DNA of 64,000 nucleotides from Symsagittifera roscoffensis (lineage: Eukaryota > Xenacoelomorpha > Acoela > Convolutidae). The notes under the pieces were generated by a model that saw nothing but the letters and a program-made list of their open reading frames with translations, ran no database searches and was not told the origin of the DNA. This document shows positions 42,533 to 54,224 of this stretch, one piece after another (within the stretch, counting starts at the first letter, position 1; each line of letters starts with the position of its first letter). The stretch spans positions 47,977,283 to 48,041,282 of the forward strand of contig NC_087062.1 in NCBI RefSeq assembly GCF_963678635.1. The letters run 5' to 3'. Both the position numbers and the translations under genes were made by a program.

Positions 42533-43428
42533 TGTGACATTCGACCAGATGGCGCCCAAAATGCATGGCAACAACGAATTTTGATTTGCATCAGCTGAGT
42601 GGATGAAAAATTTGGTAGTTTCGAAGAATTAACGGAGTTGAGCGTTCATTTAAACTAATTGAAATTAAAGACATTTCACGACCTTGAAGTTCCGCAGTTA
42701 ATGAAATAGCGCAAAAATCATTGTTAAAAGCAACAAAACAATTCTCTACTATAAGGATTAAAGGTACAGGCTATTGTGAAGAAGATTGATTGAAATTACG
42801 ATCGAGACTATCCGGATTGTAACGATTGTAACGCTACAATTGTTACGAAGCAGTTCCCGAGAATTCGGAAGGCTAATGAGAGGAATTTACTCCCCTTCCT
42901 AGACCGCAACAAGACCGCTCTTCGACCGGATTTAAGAATCCGGAAGGTTCTTGGGAAGAGAATGATGACTCATTTTTACAACGTTTAGCTTCCCGATATG
43001 CCGTGAAGTGGTTTTAATTGACATCGAATTCATTTTCCTGATTATGAGACGCTAGGAGTTGAGGGAAAGGTTTGAATTATCTCCGATTAATGTGACAATT
43101 TTAACTACTGAACAAAAACATAAGTAATATGATAACAATTAGCAGCCCTATTTTTAGGAGCGACCTTGTGGTGCGGCGATACTGAGACGCCATCATGAGC
43201 TCACTATTTTTGCAGTAACTAAGTTCATTTCCGCAGTTTGGCCATTAGTCTTAAGGGTAACGACTTTGTCGACCCGATGCTAAAGGACCACACATTGAAC
43301 TGGCTTTGGTAGGTACGGTAACAGCATGTGAAGCTGTGTTTAGACGCTAGTAACGCTACAATTATTTTCCGTCGATGTGTAACCCAGCATTATTTTCCGT
43401 CGGTATGTACTTCCGGGCAAATTTTACA
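42533..43428 (+). mobile_element. Gypsy LTR, complete compact form (896 bp)
   Basis: Reference LTR for this window: starts TGTGACATTCGACCAGATGG and ends GGGCAAATTTTACA, so its ends are TG...CA. Contains a 28-bp near-perfect palindrome (42819-42846), CCCGAGAATTCGG after it, the CGGATTTAAGAATCCGG block, and the compact join without captured pol. No matching 5-bp flanking duplication was seen. Confidence 0.8.
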
Positions 43429-43753
43429 GAAACAATTCATCTCCAATGTATTTAGTATATAATTGTCACTAGACTAATTTGCGGTTTTCTAGCCGTGTTT
43501 TTAAAAGTAATCACCTAGACTGGGGAGCCGAGCCCCAGCTATGTGGTTATTTTTGCATGTAAACGAAATCTGATCAAACGTCGTTTGGCTGATGGCCCAG
43601 AATGTTAACTTTTTACTTACAACAGACAACAAAATTAACTGGCTAAGTCAAGACGGTTGAAAACGAGTAGAATTAAGGTAATTGACGTCAGCCAGTCGAT
43701 CATAGGTACTTTTTTACGCTCTGTCACTGTGTAATGTCTGGTCGAATGTTACA
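43429..43753 (+). mobile_element. second, diverged Gypsy LTR 3' remnant
   Basis: Ends GTCGAATGTTACA at 43753 and repeats, in diverged form, the AACTGGCTAAGTCAAGACGGTTGAAAACG and CAGCCAGTCG blocks of the LTR end. A short hairpin, CTGGGG/CCCCAG, lies at about 43519-43538. Confidence 0.6.
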
Positions 43754-43915
43754 GATTTTGACTGGCTAACTAGATGGTTGGACTCCTAACTGTAACCTCG
43801 GTTTTGATGCTTTCGATCTTCTGAATATTAAGAAGAGAGAAAAAAGTTTTGACCCGAGAGGAAAAGTTCTCCGTCTAGTATATTGTTAATTAGCCAATTT
43901 TGAGATTTCTGAAAT

Positions 43916-44645
43916 TTCAGATAATTTTAGCCAAATTGTTGTGATAAATGCGGCTCTTGCAAAAGGGTGGTGAAAGAAGGTGATGCAGGCGCAATTGGAT
44001 GTGACAAGTGTGATGGATGGTTTCATGGGCAATGTGTTGGGATCACTGCGGATGGGCCGCGTTCGTGGATGCTTTTGGTTATGTGGTGGCTGCTTGAGGG
44101 TAATCTCTTCAAATCCGAAGCTAAGTTTGAACTTGTGATAAAGAAACATGAAGTTTTATTTGATGCTATGAACGATATTAAACCTTATTTAAGGCCACAG
44201 GCTCGACTACGTCAAACAACATTCCAAACAATAATACCCATTCTATTTCATTTAATAACGAAATTATAATTGATGGTTTTTCTGAAGACAAAGGTGACTT
44301 CACGTCTAATGTTGAAGCCGAAGAGGCCAAGGTTTCGGAAATTCTGGAGTATATTGGCGAGTCAAGCTTTAATATAAACCAAATGTATAGACTTGGTAAA
44401 AGTAAATCCTCAGAACGAAGTCACGTCCCATACTTTTACGCCTATCATCAGATTGGGATGTTCAAAAATATCTAACTAAAGCGTATAAATTCAAAAATTT
44501 TTAGATAAAGTTTTCATTTACAAGTCGCTCAACAGAGATGAACAAGCTTTGAAACGCAATATTCTCAAGAAACGATATGAAATGATAAATCACGACCAAA
44601 TACCTCGCAATGAGTTAACAATTCCCAGCCTTACTCTTGAATGAA
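43916..44645 (+). pseudogene. LINE-D ORF1, duplication copy 1
   Basis: PHD finger at 43935-44040: CCDKCGSCKRVV, IGCDKCDGWFHGQC (C4HC3 pattern). A helical segment follows to 44268. After a frameshift, DGFSEDKGDFTSNVEAEEAK and QMYRLGKSKSSERS, the RRM-like part with the R-L-G-K pattern. A basic C-terminal piece (LNRDEQALKRNILKKRYEM) follows. Same architecture as LINE-A and LINE-C ORF1. Confidence 0.7.
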
Positions 44646-44679
44646 ATGGACAAAAGGTCGAGTTAGACTGACTACAGCT

Positions 44680-45361
44680 GAAATTATGTCTGCTTAACGT
44701 ACAAAGCCTGATAATTGTCAGCCAGTATTTTAAAATCCTCAACTATCTTAGTTTACATTCTCCCGGTATCGTCTTTCTCACAGAGACCTGGCTCAAACCT
44801 GAAATTACAAATCCCGAAATCTTTTCATTCAACTGTCCCTATTCTGTTATTGCTCGGGTTGATTGTGCTTGTGGAGGCCACGGAAGGGTTCTCATCGTCC
44901 TTAAAAAGAGCTTTGTAACAAACTACTCTATTCTTTCTTACAATGAAGACTATTGTATTGGTTTGTCAATTCATTCCGGATATTTTTAATCGTCCCACAC
45001 TGTTCATCTTCTTAACAAAAATAGAACAGCTTCAAGACTTAATAAGAAGAATCTACGTCACTCCTCATTGCAATACGATTTTGATCAATCAATTGAACTC
45101 GATAAAACATGCTTGTTTGAATCGTTATCTCTGAAGGCGACTCGTGACTGTTTTAAATATCTGCACTCATTTACTAGAAAACTACTACCAAATCAAATGC
45201 AGTGGAAAGACAAAAAAGCTACCAATTCTTTGGAAATAGCCAATTTTATGATTGATTACTTCTATTCTGTGTTCCTATCAAGATGGAAATCTGCTCTATG
45301 TACACATGACAATTCTGTTAAACGTATTTCAAATAAGTGTTACTCAAGTTTAAACGTCTCT
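44680..45361 (+). pseudogene. LINE-D ORF2 endonuclease start and connector, copy 1
   Basis: LCLLNVQSL (start of APE endonuclease), VFLTETWLKPEI (TETWL), then GGHGRVLIVLKKSF. An internal deletion removes the GDFN-to-SDH half; the frame then enters the connector ATRDCFKYLHSFTRKLLP, KATNSLEIANFMIDYF. It is cut at 45361 by the edge of the tandem duplication, so no reverse transcriptase follows here. Confidence 0.75.
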
Positions 45362-46056
45362 TAAAGAGTAATAACTGATGAGAAAAAGATACAATTTTTT
45401 AAGAGAGAAAAATAAAATACAGCCCAGGCAGGCAGTAGTAGCAATTTTCAGGATTAGAAAGTTAAACTCATTGAGTGATAGGTGATAGGGAGCAGGTTTG
45501 CTTGGTAGCCAACCCAAACAATCAAACTTAAAAGTTTTTAGGCCTAAGCTTTTCGGTCACTCGAAATGGGCTGTGTGTGAGTGAATTGTTGAATACACTG
45601 GACACAACGGTTTCAATCCAGGGTGGAAGGAATATTGGCTACCCTTTACCAATGAGGACGGAATATGAAGAAACGCCAAACCTGAAGAAGCCTTGAGTAA
45701 AAGACTGTCCAAATCATGCAAATAAAGATCTGGTTATAAAAAGGACTAATGAATATAAATCCTTAATTAAATTATTTTCAATGAGATCCGGAACGAATTG
45801 CGACATGTCGAGCTGCTTGTCATATGAACTTTTTTCCAGAACGCTCCTCGTCATATGGATTAGAGTCTGACAAACCAGTTTCGCCAGAATAGAACCTTTA
45901 AAAAGTAAGATAGGTGAGGGAGAGTTTGAGTTGCTAAGGGCCGTCTTAAATCGAAACGTGGATGTTTTTCAAAACATAAGGCGATTATTGGTTGTTGTAA
46001 ATTCGCCGAACATGAAATCGAACAGAAAGAAGGTGCCGTTCCCCAGAGGCCAATCA

Positions 46057-46540
46057 GGCAGAAATTATTGAAAAATTCTCGTTTTTGGACAAAGCACTAT
46101 CTTTGACGAGATGGTTGGACAGGCTGGGACACTCAATTCGGGGACACCCAGAATTACAAGTGGAGAAAGCGACAGAAAATAAGATCTTATCAAAAAAGGA
46201 CCCGGCGTCCTTGGATCTGTTGCTACGTTCAAATCTGGTCCAACAGGAACTCTCTCATATGAACATAAACAGCCTCTCGTTGCTGCATAAAACGGTGCAG
46301 GTCAAACCAGAGGTGATGCGGATGCTGGGTGGATATTTAGAAAGAGAAGAGCCTAGAGATGTTACTGAATAGGCAGCAGCTATGGCATCGCTGACAGTCA
46401 GTGAGAAAGTACGGATAAAACCATTCGACGCCAGCACAAAGAAAACGAAAGGGTTTGTAGGATATGAGTTCAGCAACCAGTACACTCGATTCCTCAAAGC
46501 GTTTTGCTGAGAAAATCATTTAAGAAAAGAGAACAGGAGA
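46057..46540 (+). pseudogene. Gypsy post-RNase H spacer protein, copy 2a
   Basis: Duplicate of 36511-36990 with the same protein over the open part (46085-46372). Confidence 0.65.
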
Positions 46541-46589
46541 TAGAAGAAGACTGTCACCAAAAGGGATCTAAAAGAGGATAGTTACAGAA

Positions 46590-47412
46590 TCTTGAGACAT
46601 ATTATATGCAGAAAGAGGGAAGGTTACATCTGAACAAGGATGGGATTGTTGCTTGCAAATGAAGAGAAGAGGACATAGTCACGTACAAAAATAACGCGAT
46701 AGTGTTGCCGCAACTATATCAAACCGTATTTTTTTTTCTTGTCACATGATCAGATGGGCCACCAAGGAATCGATAAAGTCTAACAGAGAATCTTGAATCG
46801 CTTCGAATGGCCTGGAAAAAAAGGCATACGAGAAGTGGGTGACAGTATGTCTGTCATGCCAACAGGTGATTTACAATTTCCGTTGCAGTCGATCGAGTAT
46901 CCGAGTTCAATGTTATGGTGCAGATTGATCACCAGAAAATATATATGACAGACAGTGGCTACGATCGTGTTCTAGTCATGATCGATCACTTCACAAAATA
47001 TGGGGAGGCAGTACCCAGCATAACTGCCTCATCCGGAGAGAAATGTGATCATCTGATCAATACATGGATAGTAAGAAATAGATGTCCAATGACATTGCAA
47101 TCGGATAATGGAACAGCTTTTGTAGGAGGATTTACTAAAGAGCTCATGAGATGTTCTCAAGTAGCTCAGGCTCATTCCACGACATATCATCCCCAAACAA
47201 ACGGCTTAGAGAAAAGACAAAACTGGACTCTGGTGTCGATTTTGAGGGTGTATTGTTCCCGATATATGACTGATTGGTATAGATATCTGCCACAAGTGAT
47301 GGGAGCTTATAACAGCAAGCAGCACTCCACCACAGGATTTAGTCCGCACATGATGTTGACTGGACATGAAAAGTCTTTGCCTTTGACTTTCTTTCACCCA
47401 GAGTATGAATGA
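46590..47412 (+). pseudogene. Gypsy integrase, copy 2a
   Basis: Duplicate of copy 1a, including NGLEKRQNWTL with lysine at the catalytic glutamate position. Its first 60 bases around MVQIDHQ (46892-46945) instead match integrase 1b/2b (AATGTTATGGTGCAG, AAAATATATATGACAG), a patch discussed among the findings. Confidence 0.8.
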
Positions 47413-48391
47413 CAGAAAACATTGCCACAAGTCTATGAAATGGATGTAATCAGACGTCAGCAAGAGCTTAACGATTTATGAAGACGCAATACGCAACAAG
47501 CTCAGACGAGCAATCGACAAAAAGCACCGACCAGAGAACAGTCAGAGGATTTTAATTGTCTAAAAGATTTAGATCTTTTTGAGACAATGTGCAAAATTTT
47601 GAGTATTCCGATGGAAGTGTAGAAAGTACGGGCCAGAAGACGACTGATGCCATGGTTCAGATGAATCTAGACTTCATAGTTGTACGAGTGTGCCAAAAAG
47701 CATATGTCGACGCACAGCAGATTGTACAGTTCGGATCAGATAAATATAGGGTCAGAAGCTTCCAAACGATTGTTTTGTGACGCATCAGAAAGCTGTGACG
47801 ACCGCAGTGAAGAGGACATCGAAAAAGAATGATTTTGAAAATGGAGAACGAAGGAGTAACAAAAAAGAGGAAATTAAAACTCAGAATTGTTTTGGTGCGA
47901 GATAAACTCAAATGAGAAACCAAGCAACTAAGCTTGAAATTGAAACTCAATGAAAGAAAAACTATTAGTTACTTTTGAGTTTAAGATTTGCTGCTTTTAT
48001 AAATTTGCATTGTGATTTTAGTTAGTGTTTTTAGAGACACTTACTACTTATTTTGAGAGGCTTGTGTGAAAACTATATCAAATTATTTGAGGCTGCATGA
48101 TTATTTTTAATCAACTAAGATGACTGTTCACTTTGTGGTGACATGAATGACTTGAGTAACCTCTTGAAGAGGAAGATTTTTCGATTGTTTCTTCTAACCA
48201 CCGAGTTTCTTAGTTTTTTTTTATTCATGACCAATAACAACTCAATTTTCGAAGGGAGGAAGCATAGTAGGTTAATTTGTTGGTTGGCAGGACTGTCTTG
48301 CGTCCCAATACCTTTTTAAACCTAGGAGAAGAACTTTTAAAACGAGACAATGGCACTAAAAGTCAGAACAAAAAATGTACCTGAAGTGATA
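47413..48391 (+). other. Gypsy integrase tail and 3' UTR, copy 2a
   Basis: Duplicate of 37867-38845; no independent features. Confidence 0.6.
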
Positions 48392-48783
48392 TTCTCGACA
48401 CTGTTGCTTCAGTGGTAGCCGTTTCAGGAATACTGCATCAGGAGCAAGAATGGAATGAGACAACGGTTCTACTTCCCAGTGCATACGGCAGTAAGGTGTT
48501 GAGCGACACTGAGATGAAGTACGGTGCGCCAAAAGCAGAAATGTTTGCGGTAGTCACGTTCGTGGAGAAGTATCGCGACTACTTGGGGAGTGCTCCCTTT
48601 AAGTTGCGTGTGGATAACCTCAAACTATACTGGTTGAAAACGTACCCAATGGACCGGAGTTATATTGGTCGCTGGATAGCCAGGTTGGATGGCCACCACA
48701 TGGTAATCAAGCACAAGATGCGTGACAAGCACCAAAGTGCTGACAACCTCAGTAAGAAAACTGATTTTTATGAAAAAGTGTAG
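48392..48783 (+). pseudogene. Gypsy RNase H, copy 2b
   Basis: Duplicate of 38846-39237. One residue difference seen (TYPMDRS against TYSMDRS). The TDAS-to-TVAS change is shared. Confidence 0.8.
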
Positions 48784-48786
48784 CAG

Positions 48787-50120
48787 ATGCAAGCCAATCA
48801 GGCAGAAATCATTGAAAAATTCTCGTTTTTGGACGAAGCACTATCTTTGACGAGATGGTTGGACAGGCCGGGACACCCAATTCAGGGACACCCAGAATTA
48901 CAATTGGAGAAAGCGACAGAAAATAAGATCTTATCCAAAAAGGACCCGGCGTCCTTGGATCTGTTGCTACGCTCAAACCTGGTCCAACAGGAACTCTCTC
49001 GTATGAACATAAACAGCCTCTCGTTGCTGCATAAAACGGTGCAGGTCAAACCAGAGGTGATGCGGATGCTGGGTGGATTGTTAGAAAGAGAAGAGCCTAG
49101 AGATGACACTGAATAGGCAGCAGCTATGGCATCGCTGACAGTCAGTGAGAAAGTACGGATAAAACCATTCGACGCCAGCACAAAAAAAACGAAAGGGTTT
49201 GTAGGATATGAGTTCAGCAACTAGTACACTCGATTCCTCAAAGCGTTTTGCTGAGAACATCATTTAAGAAAAGAGAACAGGAGATACAAGAAGACTGTCA
49301 CCTTTGTGGAGCCCGATCAAGAACTGATAGAAGTCGAATTGAAAAACCCGGTTTGAGAAGAGTTTGTCCGGGGAGTCGGAGAAGAGTTTGTCCAGGGAGC
49401 CGGATGTTGAAGAAATTGGATACGTAGACGGACAAGGCCAAGCGCACAAAGTTTTTTTCCGGGGAGTTAAGATGGATGAGTAGATCGTGTACATCAGAAT
49501 CTGCCGTGGAAACATGATCCACGAAATACTCATCTGTCGACAACAACTCAAGGAAATCGGAGATTGACACATATTTGGAAGGGAACTCGAGCATGGGATC
49601 AGAATTGTCAGAGTTGGCAATTCACAGATTGCTGGTGGAGACTCGAGCAATTGACTTGGACAGGGAAGTGTATCAAGATCCTGGTAGTGATCGCCACATG
49701 TTCCTGAGTGAGAAATCTTCGATAACGCGGGAGATGACCGGGAGATGATAACGGTATCAAAACTTTGACGAGCCATTTTCCACAGAAGGAGGCAGTCAGT
49801 CTGATCTTCAACCGTTTAAACAAGAGACACAGCCGTTGGAAAGGATTTGGTGTCTTAAGATGGAAGATGACGCGCATCGGCCTGATGAGCTAAACAGTCA
49901 CTTGAGGGTCATGAAGACAGACTTGAAGGCGAGATACAGACTCTCGATCTTACTAAGAGCGCAGAGAAATGACCGCATGACAAGTATCTTGAAAAGATGG
50001 ATCGAAAATGGGGCACCAGACAAAAGGGATCTAAAAGAGGATAGTTGTCTGAAAAGGGATCTAAAAGAGGACAGAACCTTGCGAAATATTATATGCAGGA
50101 AGAGGGAAGGTTACATCTGA
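48787..50120 (+). pseudogene. Gypsy post-RNase H spacer, copy 2b
   Basis: Duplicate of 39241-40575, with the same stops, the KRDLKED direct repeat and few substitutions. Confidence 0.65.
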
Positions 50121-50867
50121 ACAAGGATGGGATCGTTGCTTGCAAAAGAAGAGAGGAGGACATAGTCACGTACAAATATAACGCGATAGTGTTGCCGCAA
50201 CTATATCAAACCGTATTTTTTTCTGGTCACATGATCAGATGTGCCACCAAGGAATCGATAAAGTCTAACACAGAATCTTGATTCGCTTCGAATGGCCTGG
50301 AATAAAAAAAGGCATACAAGAAGTGGGTGACAGCATAAGTGTCATGCCAACAGGTGAATTACAATTTCCGTTGCAGTCGATCGAGTATCCGAGTTCAATG
50401 TTATGGTGCAGATTGATCACCAGAAAATATATATGACAGACAGTGGCTACGATCGTGTTCTAGTCATGATCGATCACTTCACAAAATATGGGGAGGCAGT
50501 ACCCAGCATAATTGTCTCATCCGGAGAGAAATGCGGTCATCTGATCAATACATGGATAGTAAGACATAGATGTCCAATGACATTGCAATTGGATAATGGA
50601 ACAGCTTTTGTAGGAGGATTTACTAAAGAGCTCATGAGATGTTCTCAAGTAGCTCAGGCTCATTCCACGACATATCATCCCCAAACGGACGGCTTAGTGA
50701 AAAGACAAAACTGGACTCTGTTGTCGATTTTGATGGTATATTGTTCCCGATATATGAGTGATTGGTATAGATATCTGCCACAAGTGATGGGAGCCTATAA
50801 CAGCAAGCAGCACTCCACCACAGGATTTAGTCCGCACATGATGTTGACTGGACGTGAAAAGTCTTAG
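50121..50867 (+). pseudogene. Gypsy integrase, copy 2b
   Basis: Duplicate of copy 1b: MVQIDHQ, LQLDNGTAFVGG, DGLVKRQNWTL with the glutamate-to-lysine change, and the same early stop. One core substitution relative to 1b (IIVSSGEK against IIASSGEK). Confidence 0.8.
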
Positions 50868-52077
50868 CTTTTGACTTTCTTTCACCCACAGTATGAATGA
50901 CAGAAAACATCGCCACAAGTCTATGTAATGGATGTAATCAGACGTCAACAAGAGCTTAACGATTTATGAAGACGCAATACGCAACAAGCTCAGACGAGCA
51001 ATCGACAAGAAACACCGACCAGAGAACAGTCAGAGGATTTTGATTGTCTAAAAGATTTAGAACTTTTTGAGACAACGTGCAAAATTTTGAATAATCCGAT
51101 GGAAGTGTAGAAAGTGGGGGGCGGAAGACGACTAATGCCATGGTTCAGATGCATCTAGACTTCATGGTTGTACGAGTGTGCCAAAAAGCATATGTCGACG
51201 CACAGCAGATTGTACAGTTCGGATCAGATAAAAATAGGGTCAGAAGCTTCCAAACGATTGTTTTGTGACGCATCAGAAAGCTGTGACCACCGCACTGAAG
51301 AGGACATCGAAAAAGAATGATTTTGAAAAAAGAGAACGAAGGAGTAACAAAGAAGAGGAAATTAAAACTCAGAATTGTTTTGGTGCGAGATAAACTCAAA
51401 TGAGAAACCAAGCAACAAAGCTTGAAATTGAAACTGAATGAAAGAAAAACTATTAGTTACTTTTAAGTTTAAGATTTGCTGCTTTTACAAATATGCATTG
51501 TGATTTTAATTAGTGTTTTTAGAGACACTTACTACTTATTTTGAGAGGCTTGTGTGAAAACTATATCAAATTATTCCAGCCTGCATGATTATTTTTAATC
51601 AAATAAGATGACTGTTCACTTTGTGGTCACATGAATGACTTGAGTAACCTCTTGAAGAGGAAGTTTTTGCGATTGTTCCTTCTAACCACCGAGTTTCTTA
51701 ATTTTTTTATTCATGACCAATAACAACTCAATTTTCGAAGGGAGGAAGCATAGTAGGATAATTTTTTGGTTGGCAGGACTGTCTTGCGTCCCAATACCTT
51801 TTTAAACCTAGGAGAAGAACTTTTAAAACGAGACAATGGCACTAAAAGTCAGAACGAAAAATGTACCTTAAGTGATATTCTCAAGGTGCAAATTATTGAA
51901 AATTTTTAGAAGGCTCTATCGATGTAGTATGATGCCATTTGTAGCTTGCAGTGAGTCGGTATGACGAAGATAAAAGTTCTTTCTAGGCAAAATGTAAATT
52001 TTGTTTGATGACACTGTACCATTTCAATGAATGTCACGAGGTTTAATGAGGACCTTGACTGGGCTGTCGGGAGTGTA
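50868..52077 (+). other. Gypsy integrase tail, 3' UTR and spacer, copy 2b
   Basis: Duplicate of 41323-42532; nothing new seen. Confidence 0.6.
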
Positions 52078-52973
52078 TGTGACATTCGACCAGATGGCGC
52101 CCAAAATGCATGGCAACAACGAATTTTGATTTGCATCAGCTGAGTGGATGAAAAATTTGGTAGTTTCGAAGAATTAACGGAGTTGAGCGTTCATTTAAAC
52201 TAATTGAAATTAAAGACATTTCACGACCTTGAAGTTCCGCAGTTAATGAAATAGCGCAAAAATCATTGTTAAAAGCAACAAAACAATTCTCTACTATAAG
52301 GATTAAAGGTACAGGCTATTGTGAAGAAGATTGATTGAAATTACGATCGAGACTATCCGGATTGTAACGATTGTAACGCTACAATTGTTACGAAGCAGTT
52401 CCCGAGAATTCGGAAGGCTAATGAGAGGAATTTACTCCCCTTCCTAGACCGCAACAAGACCGCTCTTCGACCGGATTTAAGAATCCGGAAGGTTCTTGGG
52501 AAGAGAATGATGACTCATTTTTACAACGTTTAGCTTCCCGATATGCCGTGAAGTGGTTTTAATTGACATCGAATTCATTTTCCTGATTATGAGACGCTAG
52601 GAGTTGAGGGAAAGGTTTGAATTATCTCCGATTAATGTGACAATTTTAACTACTGAACAAAAACATAAGTAATATGATAACAATTAGCAGCCCTATTTTT
52701 AGGAGCGACCTTGTGGTGCGGCGATACTGAGACGCCATCATGAGCTCACTATTTTTGCAGTAACTAAGTTCATTTCCGCAGTTTGGCCATTAGTCTTAAG
52801 GGTAACGACTTTGTCGACCCGATGCTAAAGGACCACACATTGAACTGGCTTTGGTAGGTACGGTAACAGCATGTGAAGCTGTGTTTAGACGCTAGTAACG
52901 CTACAATTATTTTCCGTCGATGTGTAACCCAGCATTATTTTCCGTCGGTATGTACTTCCGGGCAAATTTTACA
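52078..52973 (+). mobile_element. Gypsy LTR, complete compact form, copy 2
   Basis: Duplicate of the 896-bp LTR at 42533, with the same ends and palindromes. Confidence 0.8.
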
Positions 52974-53298
52974 GAAACAATTCATCTCCAATGTATTTAG
53001 TATATAATTGTCACTAGACTAATTTGCGGTTTTCTAGCCGTGTTTTTAAAAGTAATCACCTAGACTGGGGAGCCGAGCCCCAGCTATGTGGTTATTTTTG
53101 CATGTAAACGAAATCTGATCAAACGTCGTTTGGCTGATGGCCCAGAATGTTAACTTTTTACTTACAACAGACAACAAAATTAACTGGCTAAGTCAAGACG
53201 GTTGAAAACGAGTAGAATTAAGGTAATTGACGTCAGCCAGTCGATCATAGGTACTTTTTTACGCTCTGTCACTGTGTAATGTCTGGTCGAATGTTACA
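52974..53298 (+). mobile_element. second diverged Gypsy LTR 3' remnant, copy 2
   Basis: Duplicate of 43429-43753, ending GTCGAATGTTACA. Confidence 0.6.
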
Positions 53299-53460
53299 GA
53301 TTTTGACTGGCTAACTAGATGGTTGGACTCCTAACTGTAACCTCGGTTTTGATGCTTTCGATCTTCTGAATATTAAGAAGAGAGAAAAAAGTTTTGACCC
53401 GAGAGGAAAAGTTCTCCGTCTAGTATATTGTTAATTAGCCAATTTTGAGATTTCTGAAAT

Positions 53461-54190
53461 TTCAGATAATTTTAGCCAAATTGTTGTGATAAATGCGGCT
53501 CTTGCAAAAGGGTGGTGAAAGAAGGTGATGCAGGCGCAATTGGATGTGACAAGTGTGATGGATGGTTTCATGGGCAATGTGTTGGGATCACTGCGGATGG
53601 GCCGCGTTCGTGGATGCTTTTGGTTATGTGGTGGCTGCTTGAGGGTAATCTCTTCAAATCCGAAGCTAAGTTTGAACTTGTGATAAAGAAACATGAAGTT
53701 TTATTTGATGCTATGAACGATATTAAACCTTATTTAAGGCCACAGGCTCGACTACGTCAAACAACATTCCAAACAATAATACCCATTCTATTTCATCTAA
53801 TAACGAAATTATAATTGATGGTTTTTCTGAAGACAAAGGTGACTTCACGTCTAATGTTGAAGCCGAAGAGGCCAAGGTTTCGGAAATTCTGGAGTATATT
53901 GGCGAGTCAAGCTTTAATATAAACCAAATGTATAGACTTGGTAAAAGTAAATCCTCAGAACGAAGTCACGTCCCATACTTTTACGCCTATCATCAGATTG
54001 GGATGTTCAAAAATATCTAACTAAAGCGTATAAATTCAAAAATTTTTAGATAAAGTTTTCATTTACAAGTCGCTCAACAGAGATGAACAAGCTTTGAAAC
54101 GCAATATTCTCAAGAAACGATATGAAATGATAAATCACGACCAAATACCTCGCAATGAGTTAACAATTCCCAGCCTTACTCTTGAATGAA
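53461..54190 (+). pseudogene. LINE-D ORF1, duplication copy 2
   Basis: Same as 43916-44645: PHD finger with GCDKCDGWFHGQC, then, in a second frame, the RRM-like part. Confidence 0.7.
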
Positions 54191-54224
54191 ATGGACAAAA
54201 GGTCGAGTTAGACTGACTACAGCT

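Larger units (their letters stand above)
35817..45361. repeat. 9.55-kb tandem segmental duplication, copy 1
   Basis: Corresponds to 45363-54906 with a constant offset of 9545-9547. Left edge in the protease frame at AAAGAGTAATAACTGATGAG; right edge in LINE-D at AACGTCTCT. Only scattered single-base and homopolymer differences are seen, plus one cluster at 37343-37400. Confidence 0.95.

Noticed and set aside
43519-43538. CTGGGG-loop-CCCCAG hairpin as a terminator
   Set aside because: Lies inside an LTR remnant of a eukaryotic element, without a following T run; rho-independent termination does not apply.
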